The notes under the pieces are model-generated. The model made no database searches and was not told where the DNA came from. It worked only from the letters and a program-made list of their open reading frames with translations. From Siphonodentalium dalli (Eukaryota > Mollusca > Scaphopoda > Gadilida > Siphonodentaliidae), in assembly GCA_032622095.1 (NCBI GenBank), contig CP136061.1, positions 41,919,797 through 41,983,796 on the forward strand: 64,000 nucleotides of DNA, written 5' to 3'. The translations under genes were made by a program, and so were the position numbers. Numbering within the stretch: the first letter of the stretch is position 1; every line of letters starts with the position of its first letter. This document shows positions 22,580 to 34,926 of this stretch, one piece after another.

Positions 22580-23135
22580 TGGACAATTTTCGTGACAAAG
22601 TAACCGATAATCCACAGCGGTTATCGCCCATACGAGTGTGACTTATGGCCGAAAGAATTTAGAGAGTCCGGTTCAATGGCGAAAGAATCCACATCGGTAA
22701 TCGACCATACAAGTGTGTCGAATAGCTTTCAGTCACAACACAGTGAACACACAGGCGAATCCACACATTCGATCGCCCATACGAGTGTGATGTGTACCAG
22801 GAGGCATATAATGAGCCCGGTCCCTGCCAAAGCATAAGAGAACACACATGGTGATCAATCATACGAGTATGCAGGATTGTTCCCAGTCAGTCCGGCAATC
22901 TGACAATTCACACTGGTGAACGCCCTTACGAGTGCGATGTGTACCAGGAGGCATCTAGTGATCCGATTCCTTGCCTAAGAATAATGGAACACACATAGAT
23001 GATCAATCATACGAGTATATAAGCTTGTTCCCAGTCAGTCCGGTAACCTGACAATTCAATCTGGTGAACGCCCTTATGGTTGCGACGTTTGTCAGAAAAA
23101 AACACTAAATGTATCTCCGTAATCTGGATGGCTCA
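22580..23135 (+). pseudogene. C2H2 zinc-finger array pseudogene, arm 1
   Basis: Scattered in different frames are the linkers of tandem C2H2 fingers: LTIHTGERPYECDVYQEA at about 22899-22955, LTIQSGERPYGCDVCQKK at about 23048-23105, and more decayed versions from 22620 (CCCATACGAGTGTGA). Stops, frameshifts and lost Cys or His are present in each unit. It faces the arm at 23775-24245 as an inverted copy. Confidence 0.65.
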
Positions 23136-23277
23136 ATAATAAGTGAAAGGCCTAATTTCAATTAGAAGATAAACATATATCTGTCGCTATGTCAGAAATA
23201 AAAAATTTCTATATATAAAATTTATCTTTGTATTATGTTAAGTTATCAGTCCATGAGATACCATAACCTTCCCTGTA

Positions 23278-23665
23278 TATAGTACACCACTTCAATTCGT
23301 TCCTAATTGTGGTGGGCGTTTCAATTTTGATTGCTCTGCCTGACAATTGAAAATGCAATTATTTGTATTCGTTTATTTCATTGAATAAATTTTGAAAGGA
23401 CACTGAACATTGCGACTTGTGTATTGCCTTCATGATAGCATATTATACATAGCTATTCAAGAAATATAAGATCCAAGATGAGGTTGGGGCTCAAGTTAAC
23501 TAACTATTTTACTTTCATCAACCACAACGCGTTCAATTTGTTCCTAATTGTGTTATGCGTTTCATTGTTGATTCCTCTGCCTGATAATCAACAATAAAAT
23601 TATTTGTATTCTTATATTTCGTTGAATAAATTTTGAAAGGAGACTGAACCTTTTGGCACCATGAA
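23278..23665. repeat. Two direct copies of a 145-bp repeat at the hinge
   Basis: TCGTTCCTAATTGTG...TTTGATTGCTCTGCCTGA...TTGAATAAATTTTGAAAGGA (23290-23405) recurs at 23535-23645 with substitutions. They lie between the two opposite zinc-finger pseudogene arms. Confidence 0.65.
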
Positions 23666-23774
23666 CATTGCGACTTGAAAGTTTTACATAGGACTTTTCC
23701 TTTAAATACGGGCCAAGTGGGCAAACTATTTCCGTTGGAATTGATACATCTGTCACATTACCCAATTTCGAGAA

Positions 23775-24245
23775 AATATTATGTTATGTCATATTATGTC
23801 AAGATATAAGACGTCTTCAGACACACATCTGGTCACCAGCGTGGATTATCTTATGTCTTGTCAAACCCACGGTCACACGGAACTTCTTCTGACAAATGTC
23901 GCACTTGTAATGGCGTTAACCTGTGTGGATTATCAGGTTGCCGGACTGACTGAGAACAATCTTACGTTCTACAATGATTGATCACCTATGTATGTTCTCT
24001 TGTGCTTAGACTCACTAAATGTCTCCTGGTACACGCAACACTCGTATGGGCGATCGAATGTGAATTATCGTGTGTGCTGGTATGACTGAAAGCTATTGGA
24101 CATGTCACATTCGTATGGTCGACTACCGGTGTAGATTCTTTTGTTAGAGAACGGACTCTCTAAATTCTTTCGGCCATAAGTCACACCCGTATGGGCGATA
24201 GCCGCTATGGATTATCGGGTTGACTTTGTCATGAAAATCGTCCAC
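23775..24245 (-). pseudogene. C2H2 zinc-finger array pseudogene, arm 2
   Basis: Read on the minus strand it contains IIHSGYRPYGCDLWPKEF, a unit with CCATACGAGTGTTGCGTGTA and, near 23830-23920, one nearly complete finger: Y-K-C-D-I-C-x12-H-x3-H followed by AGD, preceded by FSQSGNLIIHTG and a stop. It is the diverged inverted counterpart of 22580-23135. Confidence 0.65.
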
Positions 24246-24519
24246 CGCCCGTAAAAATGTATTGAGTGTTTACTTCAAAAGCTGTAAATTTGTTATTACA
24301 AAAGTGGAGACATGGTTTTTTTACTACAAAAGCTGGCGATTTTTATTACAAAAGCGGAGACCTCACTTTACTACAAAAGCTGGCGATTTTACTACAAAAG
24401 TGGTCAGGTACTTCAAAAGCTGGCGTAACACACGAGCAATGCTCTGAGAACGTTTCCAGAAGAACAAGAATCTCAGACAAAAGTTGAAAAACAAGTATAA
24501 TGGGTGAATTTCGTATTTC

Positions 24520-24790
24520 ATGTCCACGGATATTACTGTGCTAGGCACAGCGTCTGATCGGGATTCGACATCAATGGCTGTCCCGTGCGCAACAATCTGC
24601 GCACGTTAAAGGACCCTACCGTAGCGATGAAGTCACGGGTAAAATTGCAAAATTACCTGATCAAAATTATAGTCATCCTACTCACGGGACCACAGTGGAA
24701 ATAAGGCACTTCTAAGAGCCTTTAATGTGCTATCCCTGGCATTGGGCCGAATACACTCACTCACGCGATAAGCATAATGTTAGACAATCA
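24520..24790 (+). mobile_element. SINE-like repeat
   Basis: The stretch has a possible Pol III B-box-like word (GGGATTCGACATC, 24559), the phrase GCGCACGTTAAAGGACCC found in several invertebrate SINEs, and a tail passing into GAAGCGCCTATATATAT. No coding frame. The assignment rests on motif resemblance only. Confidence 0.35.
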
Positions 24791-24794
24791 ATAT

Positions 24795-24915
24795 ATAGTT
24801 GTCGGGACGCTGACAGTTGAAGCGCCTATATATATACTTATCGGGACGCTAACAGTTGAAGCGCCTATATATATATATATATACTTATCAGGACGCTAAC
24901 AATGGAAGCGCCTGT
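24795..24915. repeat. Tandem repeat, 3 copies of about 48 bp, with TA runs
   Basis: TCGGGACGCTNACAGTTGAAGCGCC is repeated three times, each copy separated by a TA dinucleotide run of growing length. It follows the SINE-like unit and may be its tail. Confidence 0.75.
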
Positions 24916-25555
24916 AGCTAACGGTTGGCACGATCGCTTGACGCTATAATCAGTACTGCAACGCATTCTCGCTTGGCTGACCCTAAATTATATGCCTGTC
25001 CAGCCTGGCACATGACACGTGCGCGTATATTGCGGTGGGTATTGAAATTAAAATATATGTTTCGGATTGGCGTTCGAAAATAGTTGTTGTCGTGCGCAAT
25101 TACAAGTGTATGGTCGAATGGCTGGCAACCTTTCATTATGCTTACTTTGAAGAAGATTTCATTCCGAACGATTTTTTAAATATTTGCAAACCCACCCTTC
25201 TGAGCATCACGTGGTTTCTCCTGGCACCAGTATATTAATCTTTCTCAGTCTGTGTTTCTATCACACACATGCGACCAGAACAGCTTCGATCTTGAAACAT
25301 TCGTTCTCATTTTTTAAATATGTATGATAAAATTTATTCATGATATTTCGCTTATCCTATTCAAAATTTACGGATATTATGTTATTGCATCGAATGCAGC
25401 GCGGTTGCTGATGGAAATAGAAACCCTCAGTTTACAGACACCACTGTGATTAGCGACAACGAAACTGTGATGAATGCTGAAACATTTTAGGGATTGGGGG
25501 TAGTAGATGTAGTTGTTATAATTGATTCATATTTTTGAACAAAACAATTAAACTG

Positions 25556-25823
25556 ATGTTCAGAATGGATACCTACATGTACTATGGCATACTAGTTTTG
25601 TGTAACATCTATTCCGCCGTGGCAGGGGTAAAGTATGTATCTTCCCGGTTCGTTGCTACGACTGTACAAACAAACAACACAGAAAACATAATCGGGATAT
25701 TAAATGCTAAATCGCAGCTGGAATGTGGTGGTATGTGTTTAGCATCAGGTGGGTGTCAGTCATTCAAATTTAACGAGACGGCCTGTTATTGGATGGGAAA
25801 CGGTGGCGGTGATTTCGCGACAG
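25556..25823 (+). CDS. Lectin exon 1: signal peptide and PAN/Apple-like segment
   Basis: ATG at 25556 (second in-frame ATG at 25565) is followed by a hydrophobic leader (YYGILVLCNIYSAVAG), probably cleaved after SAVA. Then comes a segment with C-G-G-M-C-L-A-S-G-G-C-x-S-F-K-F-N-x4-C, typical of PAN/Apple folds. The donor is CAG/GTGAGA at 25823-25824 and leaves one base, phase 1. An upstream TTG at 25535 is not a likely start. Confidence 0.75.
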
Positions 25824-28800
25824 GTGAGATTATTTAACTTTTTCTTTGTTATCCGCCTACTATATAATTATATATAGACAGAGTCACACAGTTTTGGATC
25901 GGGAAGGTGTTCAGGGACGGATAGCACCATGACCAGAGGTAATTTCTTTGAAACATCTGTATCTTCATGGATATATGATAACCAGGTGTCCTCAAAAATC
26001 TTAGTCGAACCAACTAGATTGATTGATACATCTCTATGTAAAACCCAATTGTCGACTTTTATTTTTGCGAACTAATGTGTTTATGATGTTCATGTTATAA
26101 CGTCTGAAGTATACACAATTGTCCATAAATAAATAGTTCTTTATTGGTGGGTCTGATTAATCGCGATAAACAAAATGACAATTGCACCTATCCGACAAGG
26201 TGACCTACTACTTATATTCCGGGTGTAAGAATTATGTTTTGTGATGCTATTTGGATATCTAATTTACGAGAATATGTGTGACGCTTTGAACAAGAGTATC
26301 CTCTATTCCCACCATATATCCGCAATATGCAGAGGGCTACACATCACTTTAACCTGGGCAACGCCGGGTAATCCTGCTAGTTAACACCACCAGGTGTAAT
26401 CTGTGGGCCAAATTATAAAACAATCTATGGTCTCATGCAGGTTTTATGGTTTTTCCAGTTTATTAGTTTAAAAGTCGAACTTCGCGAATAGGAGGCCGGT
26501 TTATTTGTTTAAAAGTCGAACTGCGCGACCACCGGTAAACGGTGTAGTTGGGAATTTCAATTTCGTTTATTGTCCTTTACATTATTAGCGAGTTTGCTAT
26601 ACCCGTTGGACGGGAACGGGTACGGGTAGATTGGTTAACTTGGGTAATTTCGATGCAGCGCATAAAGCGATAACGGTTTGGAACGGGTAGATGTGTCAGA
26701 TTGACCGGTAACCTTTCACTACGATTCTCGCACTCAAATGTTGATTAATTCAATGAAATTCCAGTTAGCTATGCGTTAATCTATTTATTGAAGATTTCAT
26801 GGGCAAATATCATAGATCAAGTTGTCATTTAAACCCAAGTGTTATGTTCAAATTATCGAGGCAGCTTCTAGCATTATATCCATGGATGTCTTAAAGTTGC
26901 AGTATGGTACCATTATGACCGTGTTAATGGCTTTCGACGTTTGGGTATACTGAACAATGGCTGGGCCATGCACTCTTGGCGGGAACACAATACCTCCGAT
27001 TTTTTTATCCGCATTTAGAAGCTTTCTGGTGTGGTGAATGAGGAACCTGCAGTAATATAGTTTTTGTAATAATTTGAAGGATTAGTTGTTTTAACGGAAT
27101 TCTGAGACGGTGTATTCATGTAAGCAATATATTTTATATTATAATTTATATTTATGGCTAATAATATGATCTTGGTGGTGTTACCATTTCTGGCTATGGC
27201 TTTATTCTAATTATATATATACAGAGTCACACAGTAATGGGACGGGAAGCGATTATCGCACGAGAGCTTTTCGGGGAAGAAGACACACAGAGCCGAAGGC
27301 TCGCGCGGTATCCTTCCGTGAAACGCTCGAATGTGATAATCAGGTCAGGCCATTGCGCATGCACTATGTTTCCGCGATACGCCAACGAAGAACACACTGT
27401 ATGTAAAAACCCCTGTCATACTCACGCCGGCGCTTACATTGCGCTGAAAGGGTACCAAAAATATGAGTAACACGCAGGGGGAGCGCGAAAAAATGTCCAA
27501 AATTGTCAAACGGTTAACACAAAGTATGCTCCTATTGCGTTCCTACTTTGTCAAGTCTCACGCGCTCGCTGTGCTTTCTCTAGTCCTTGTAGTCCAAGTC
27601 TTCTCGTACTAAAGCCGGCTAAGATATTGGGATGGAGGTGCCGGTCTTTAGTCCAAGCCCGCTTCTATACCAATCCTATCACACGAGTTACGCCCAGGAT
27701 CTGTGGCGGGAATCTGTGGTGTATTTTACTCGATTTACCTAACAAAGCAATACATGATGCTATATACGTCGGAAAGAGTGACATATTATGGTCAGAATGG
27801 TGTATAATAATCTAACTTTAATGTTAAATTACACATAGAATATTCCGGTTGATTGCCACAAACATCGTTGTTTTTTCTGTTTGTTTACTTAACTGAAAGC
27901 CGAACTCAGGTTCCGAAGAACTTCGGCATTGTCCGGTGTTTGTTCTGAGTATTCTAGTTTCCGTTTCTATATATAGCGCGGGGTTTTCCGAACAAAATAG
28001 CGAAAACCGATCGCCGCAAAGTCCAGTTTCCAATGTGCTTTGAGAACAATTCCCGCACTAAAAACTTAATGACATAATGGAGGATCAGAAAGGTAGTTTT
28101 GTTGACAATTTTCGCAAGCAACTTGTCAAAATTGGAGCAAATTAGAACTCTTGTGTCTGACTTGCCGTGCGTGTGATTTTCATCCATGTGCATTTTGACT
28201 TTTGTGTTGATAAAATAATCGGAGAACCGAATCAGACAGTTTCGAAATATAGTTCTTCCGTTTTAGTGGGACTTTTCAAACTTAAGGTTAAAAATTTATA
28301 CAAATTTTGTTTGATTTTTTGTGTGCTTAACAAGAGCAGTATATTGCTCTGTTCGCTTAGTATATATCTTAATTTCGCTGAAGTCCACCAAATGTGGGAA
28401 ATGTAGCACCATATTATTTATTCTAATGCTCCGTTGTGTTTACACTGTTTTAAACTTTGAGAGGGTTGTAATTCCCCGTAATTTATTTAATGTATTACAT
28501 TTATATCTTCAATGTTTAATTAATCTATTTATTTTTTATTTATTGACACACATAATTACGATTACAATGGAGAATTCATCGTAATTTGCGTTGTCAGTCG
28601 AAAATCTACGGAATATTTTCAACGGAAAATGCCGAACACAGTTCGCGAGGTCAACTGAGTTCGCATACTTTTAAAAATTTGTAAACATTGCGGTAAATGT
28701 CTCTTTTCGCATTAAATTACCGCTTTCAATTCACAACTGATGTGGGTTTCAGATCAAATAGCATGTCTTCTGCGGAAAATATCCGTTTATTGTCGCAATT

Positions 28801-31800
28801 GTGATATTTTATTTCATATAATTGTGGTTTTATTTGAGCGGGTCACTAACGCTTAAGTCGTGTCATAGGAATGCATGGGCCTGGAACTCGGACTAAAGAC
28901 CGGCATCTCCATCCCAATATCTTAGCCGGCTTTAGTACGAGAAGACTTGGACTATAGTCCTTGGTGCGCTCAAGTCGCTGTTATTGTGTTGCTAGTACGT
29001 TGTCAATAAGTTTGCTAAACGTTCTCTGTCCGGGCGCGAAGAGTATCTGCGTTCTCCAGTCATAGTCAGTTTTTAGGTCGTGGGGAATATACCCAACAAT
29101 CCGCAATAGATTAGCTGTCCGATTAAACCACTGTCATATTCCGCTGCGATCAGGCCGGCGCTTGCATTGCGCTGAAAAATTATCAAAACGCCCAGCAAAG
29201 CGCACTAAGGTATCCAAGAACCGATTGGTGACGCAGTTGACACTGTTTAGGACGGGAGAGGTCCCCGTGATCGCCCCTGAGCACCAGAGCACCGCGGTTG
29301 CTTTGTGCATGTATAAAACAACCACAGAGGTTCGGCGTTCTGCATGACCAGGCGCAGTACCGTCGCCACGACAGCGCAAAGCGAACGACATGAGCACCCC
29401 GTTGACATAGCAAGGACGGATACAAGTAGTCCAGGAGATCGACCCCAAGAAATAACAAATGTTGCTCATTTTGACGTACAAGTGCTATCCAGTCTATTTT
29501 TGTAGTAAAATATATGTAGATTACGAAAATCCATGATAGCAGTGGTGAATTTGTAGCTTAATTGGCGAAAAACATGTTTTTATTGACCTACCCGACGACC
29601 GAAAATAGAAGAATTTTCCGGCGACGTCATAGTACTACTAGTATTCAGAGAGCTAATATTGGTACCCTTGCACCCCTTGGGACTTAACTTCTCCCCACTC
29701 ATTTTGTTCCTTATTATGTCCTTCAACTTTTAAGCAATGTTAACAAGAAAAAAAAAGTGGCCATATAGACTCCAGACAAAATGGCGTCCATCATGGCCGC
29801 TGTTTTTCAGACCAGACAGTGTAGAATAGCACATCACTGTATGAGAACAGACTATCACAGGTTGTGTCTCCTCTGTTGTCAGTTCACAAATGACTAAAAC
29901 GAACTCCTATAACTTTTGGAAGGAAACACACTGACCCATGGCCAATCACTGTCAGAATGAAGCTCTGTTGTTAGTTAAGAATAGTAATGTGAAATGATAA
30001 AAAACAAACAATAAATGACTCACCTAGACACCCACACACTTCACTCCACATATCAATAATACAACACAGTTACTCTATCGGCCTATATACACACATTATC
30101 TTAAACTGACTCATACTAACACATTACTCTGGCTACAAACAATAAGCAGGACTATAGTGACTAAAGACACAAGCTAAGGTTAATAGTCCGGCTTGCTCTT
30201 TGTTTGGAAAGAACTATCGAGGAAATATAGTTCTCTATATTCCAACCAAGGCAGTCAATAGAATATTTATTATACATGACACAATTCTCGCCTGGCACAT
30301 ACACTGATATGCCATGTTGGCATGATCAACTGACATCATTCAGGCGCTACATATATCGACTAAAACCTCTGATAGAAACTGATGTGTTGAATATATATAA
30401 TCACATGTTCACTACCTTACTCGGATTTAAATTCCCGCAGTACAATTTTTCGCCCACCCGACTATGCGCGAATTTAAAACTGAGCGAACAATAGTACGAT
30501 TCACTCATAAGTTTAGTGAACAAGCGGGAATATTAAAGGGGTTTGTGGTAATTAATACACATGTTAACTACTAAGTGACATTTTTGAAGTCAGCATATTA
30601 TCGATGGCCGTTGATGTCACTTAACTTAGTTCAAATTAATGTCAGTGATGCCCATACCTATCGAAATACTATACTTATTATTGGAGTAATATCATATATA
30701 AGTGTAGTAGATCTCGGGTTATACTTATTTTCGCAACTAATGCAGTTATATTGTACCCTCTGTGTGATTAATTCCAACATCATGGGGGCCATTTAATCTA
30801 CCTTATTCAGGTACATGATTTTTATAAATGTTACGGAAACATATTTGTCAGTTTTGAATTCGCGCATCAGGCTGCGCGAATTCAAAGTGCGCGAATTTAA
30901 AACTGAGAGAAAAATAGTACTGCGCGAATTTAAATACGAGTAAGGTATATAAACACCGTGCTCATCGGGTGATCACCATAATCTATATCCGTTTTGTTGG
31001 GTAAAGGGTTAAGTGTCTAACTGTAATCAGTATTCTGTGCCATGCGTAGCCGTCTCTTCTTGTGTCCGCCGCAGTGTATTTCATCGCGGGCGCTCTAGTA
31101 CAAACTATTGTTTTTGGGGGGAATGCGACTTGTATAGTCGCGAACTAATATGAATACGGTCTGACGTCGGTTCCTTTGTGAACTGGGCAAATTCTAATTG
31201 TGCAAAAACCGGCTTAATCATTGATATTTTCGCTAAATTGTGACAACTGGGTTGTCTTCGAGCTGCCTGAACTTCGAGGTCGGATATGACTTGTCCTCAT
31301 TCGCCCCAGTGTTCATGATGGTAATTGACAGAGCTGTGACTATCAAAACACAGACACATTTACTGTCACAGGAGGATACAGGTATAATTAACAAAAGCTT
31401 CGATGTTTACCACTGGTGACAATAATATCAGCAACAACAACAGTAGCTATTAGAATATTGACAGTGTTGTTTTTTACTTGAACTGTTCAGTCCAGTTGAC
31501 AGTGTTCTGATTGTTTCAAATCCATGCAAGTACATTTACACGAGAGGATATACTATACGCAGAGTAATTCACAAGAGCTTGAAAGTCAACAACAACACAC
31601 TAAACAATGAACTGACTCTTCGCAGTGACGGATGATCACATATCTATAATTCCAAATTACAAGTATACAACAATTACAATTACACAACCGATTCATCCCG
31701 TGTTCATCAATTTTCATTGAAACGTGTGGATATGAGACAGTGTCATCATTCGCCATGTTATCGCCAAGTTATTACAAGTTGCGGACCGGGAGTGCACTAT

Positions 31801-34765
31801 TTGTTGGATGTTCTTATCAAACTATCTTTGGCAGCCTCACTGATATGGACATTAAGTGTCGTGATACAAGTATACACAGTTTGATGCATCATGCTGTCAA
31901 AATTCATCGACAAATGTGCGACTATAGCTAGGAGAACATTGTCGGCAAGTCATCGCGCACAGTTATCACGGGGTCAGCTGTTGTCTTGAATGTTTCAATC
32001 CCAACTAGCCGTTGTTGATATATTGTCGTGATGTACGGATTCACCTGTTAAAATAAAAACTGTTTGCAAGACTTAGTGACTGGACATCTTCACGCATTAT
32101 ATGGTACAAAAAGGATGCCATTAAGATGTTTTACTTTTGCATGTACATAAATATGAGTTTTTAATGTTCTTTCAGGTATTAAAATGGCATGCCGATTCAT
32201 ATGTTTTAGAATGGTCGAAATTTCTATTACTCGTAACTGAATACTGATGCGTTGGCTTTGCGGCTATTATTATCCTATGATCGTTTTTTTTTTATTTACA
32301 GCCATATTTTAACAGTAGTCAGTAGAAGGTGAACACATCACGCGTGCACAGCCTTTTTTCTGGATTAAATTCCACGAGGCAGATAACAAGTTTGATCCTC
32401 TGCAAACTGCAAAGTTTCATAAGTATTGTCTATTACTTTATGCATTGATGATTTACGTTTCATCATATATATAACTATGATAATAATAGAAGAACTAAGA
32501 CGTATTTTGTCAGTTACGAGTAAAACTAGTTTCGACCATTCTAAAACATATGAATCGTAATGCCAACAGGGAAATCATTTTGTCACCATGGGAATCGATG
32601 GTAAATTAGTAAATTAAGAGCAAAAAATTGGCGTTGACCAGTGAAAACTACCATTGGTCTGACCTTTATTAGTTATGGTCTTGATATTAATTAAACGGTG
32701 TTTAACCGTAAAAATACAACGGTCTGACATTTACTGGTTACAGTCTGCCAGTTACTTAAACGGTTTTGTACCGTGGAACGTGCTAAAGCCTGGCCGTATG
32801 TTTAACGGTCCAAGGATGGCTACGAAGTTGTGCGGTATGACACCGTTAAAGTGACGGGCCTTTTCTAACAATGTATCAACTCTTATGATATGATGATACT
32901 CTTACGTGTATTCAGACATTCCTAAAGCTGTACAGTTATTACGGAGAGAATATACTTATTATATTTTACTGGGTGTCATCCTATATTGACCCTGGTTACA
33001 AATAGTTACATGTTCAAAAGACACCAACTCAGGAACATAATTCTCGCTATTCTACCCCAGACAGTCAATTGTGTGCATTGTTCGTGAAACTGTTTGGTCG
33101 TAATATCGTGCCGCTCTGTTGCTTACAGGATCTAAGGAGTGGACAATAACTGAAGACGAGAACACTCCCGCAGCACCAGGTATGTGTACCCAATAAAAGA
33201 AACCCTTCTCGATCTAAAATGTTAAAAGTGAAGATCTTCAGCACGTATCAGTGTCCAACATAAACTAATTATTTAGTTATGAGCTGCTGGGACAAATAAA
33301 TTGGCGAAATGCCGGTAGTCGTTATCATAAATTTTGTGTTAATTTCAGGGTTGTATTATTAGTTAACATAATGGGTAATTTTTTAAATAAAGTATACTTG
33401 TTCCGGCGCGGCAAACTAATAAGTTGTTATTCAGGCGCTATCCCAATTGGTGGAAAGTAGCAATCTACAAACATCGCCGAAAATCTCAAGCAAATCGACC
33501 GTATTAATCCATAGAAAACATCGTCTGAACTACGCTCAATTGTAAATATTTACATCTATATTTGGGACGCAACTATCTGGATAAACTAACGAAAATGAGT
33601 TCACAATTGAGAGTCGCTGCATTTAATTAATATTAAAAGAATTACGCTATGTGTTGTCAATTTGGGTACAATATTTGTTAAAATAACCACTTTGAGTAAG
33701 GTTATTCTCCATTCTATGATTGGTCACCATACCGGAGTATTTCTCATCACTTAAACACCGGTATATATATTGTTGTAAAAGATGTCTCTTCCTTACATAA
33801 TTGGTGTGCCATCGCAAGCCTCGTTACTTCAGTTTTATTAATAATAATGTTCACCGACATTTACTCTGCGTGCATGTTCTTTAACTTTGAATTTTGAGTT
33901 ATTATTAGAAATTATAATTAATTATTCCCCGTTTCGGCTCTTTCCGGCATCGGTACCGATTATACACGTCCGGAAGTTATACCATTTCGCAGCGATCTGA
34001 AGCGTAGCCTTCGAATCTAGCGCCAGTTTGTTATGGGCTATAAATTATATAGTACATGTATATACCACACGTGTGTGTTGGTGGTGCTCATGACATGCGT
34101 TGTTATTATTTGGCCGACCTGTCATCTTGGCGACCATTCTCATCTGTAAACAAATTTATTTTCCCATTATTTTCTACATTCGCTTATGTTTTTGCTTGCT
34201 TTATGATTGGCGCTGCTTCTGAGTATATACATGTAGTACGTCCGTGCAACAACAGCAGGTCAGTTTAGAACTCAAGTATCCAACCATTTAGAGAGAGATT
34301 GTTTAATGGAGACGTATATACAATTACATACGTGAAACGTCATCGCATGCCTTATAGAAGCCGATGTTAGTTTTGACTCCAATTTGCTGATTTAAGTAAG
34401 TTTTGTCGAGGTTTTGGATTATGTAATAAATAGAATCTACAACTCGTTCCCAGTTTATAACGGAATTTACAAAACTCATCCAGTAAATTAGGTCTGGACC
34501 TCGCCAAAGGCTCGGTCCAGACCTAATTTACTGCACTCGTTTTATAAATTACGCTATAGACTGGGAACTGGTTGTAGATACTCTAACGAACGTGACATTT
34601 GGAACTTATTCCCTATTCCTTATTCATTATTTTTTTTAATGTCGCTTTCGGCCGATTTGACGGCATGGGTGGGTGGCCCGCCCCAAATACCCCCTAAGAA
34701 ACATCATATTGGGACTGTTATATTACTTAACGCCCCTTGTGGGTGGTGTGAATAACAAGAACACA

Positions 34766-34826
<61 letters not shown>

Positions 34827-34852
34827 CTCCCTCTCTCTCCTCTCTCTCTCTC

Positions 34853-34926
<74 letters not shown>

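Larger units (their letters stand above)
17527..24429. mobile_element. 6.9-kb composite element with matching inverted ends
   Basis: GTTACGCCAGCTTTTGAAGT at 17527 is mirrored by ACTTCAAAAGCTGGCGTAAC at 24410-24429. Both ends continue inward with a degenerate tandem unit of about 30 bp made of GCCAGCTTTTG-AGTA-AAT and CCACTTTTG-AGTA (17530-17640; 24265-24429; also 22446-22560 in the left orientation). The left end is interrupted at 17641-22445 by another foldback element. The host element carries C2H2 zinc-finger pseudogenes in two opposite-facing arms. No transposase frame was seen. Confidence 0.6.

Noticed and set aside
27237-27470. Possible 77-codon gene
   Set aside because: GC-richer but no domain, no supporting splice sites, and related to a repeat-like stretch at 29150.
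29134-29481. Possible 115-codon minus-strand gene
   Set aside because: Overlapping frames in several phases and strands, and no recognisable motif.
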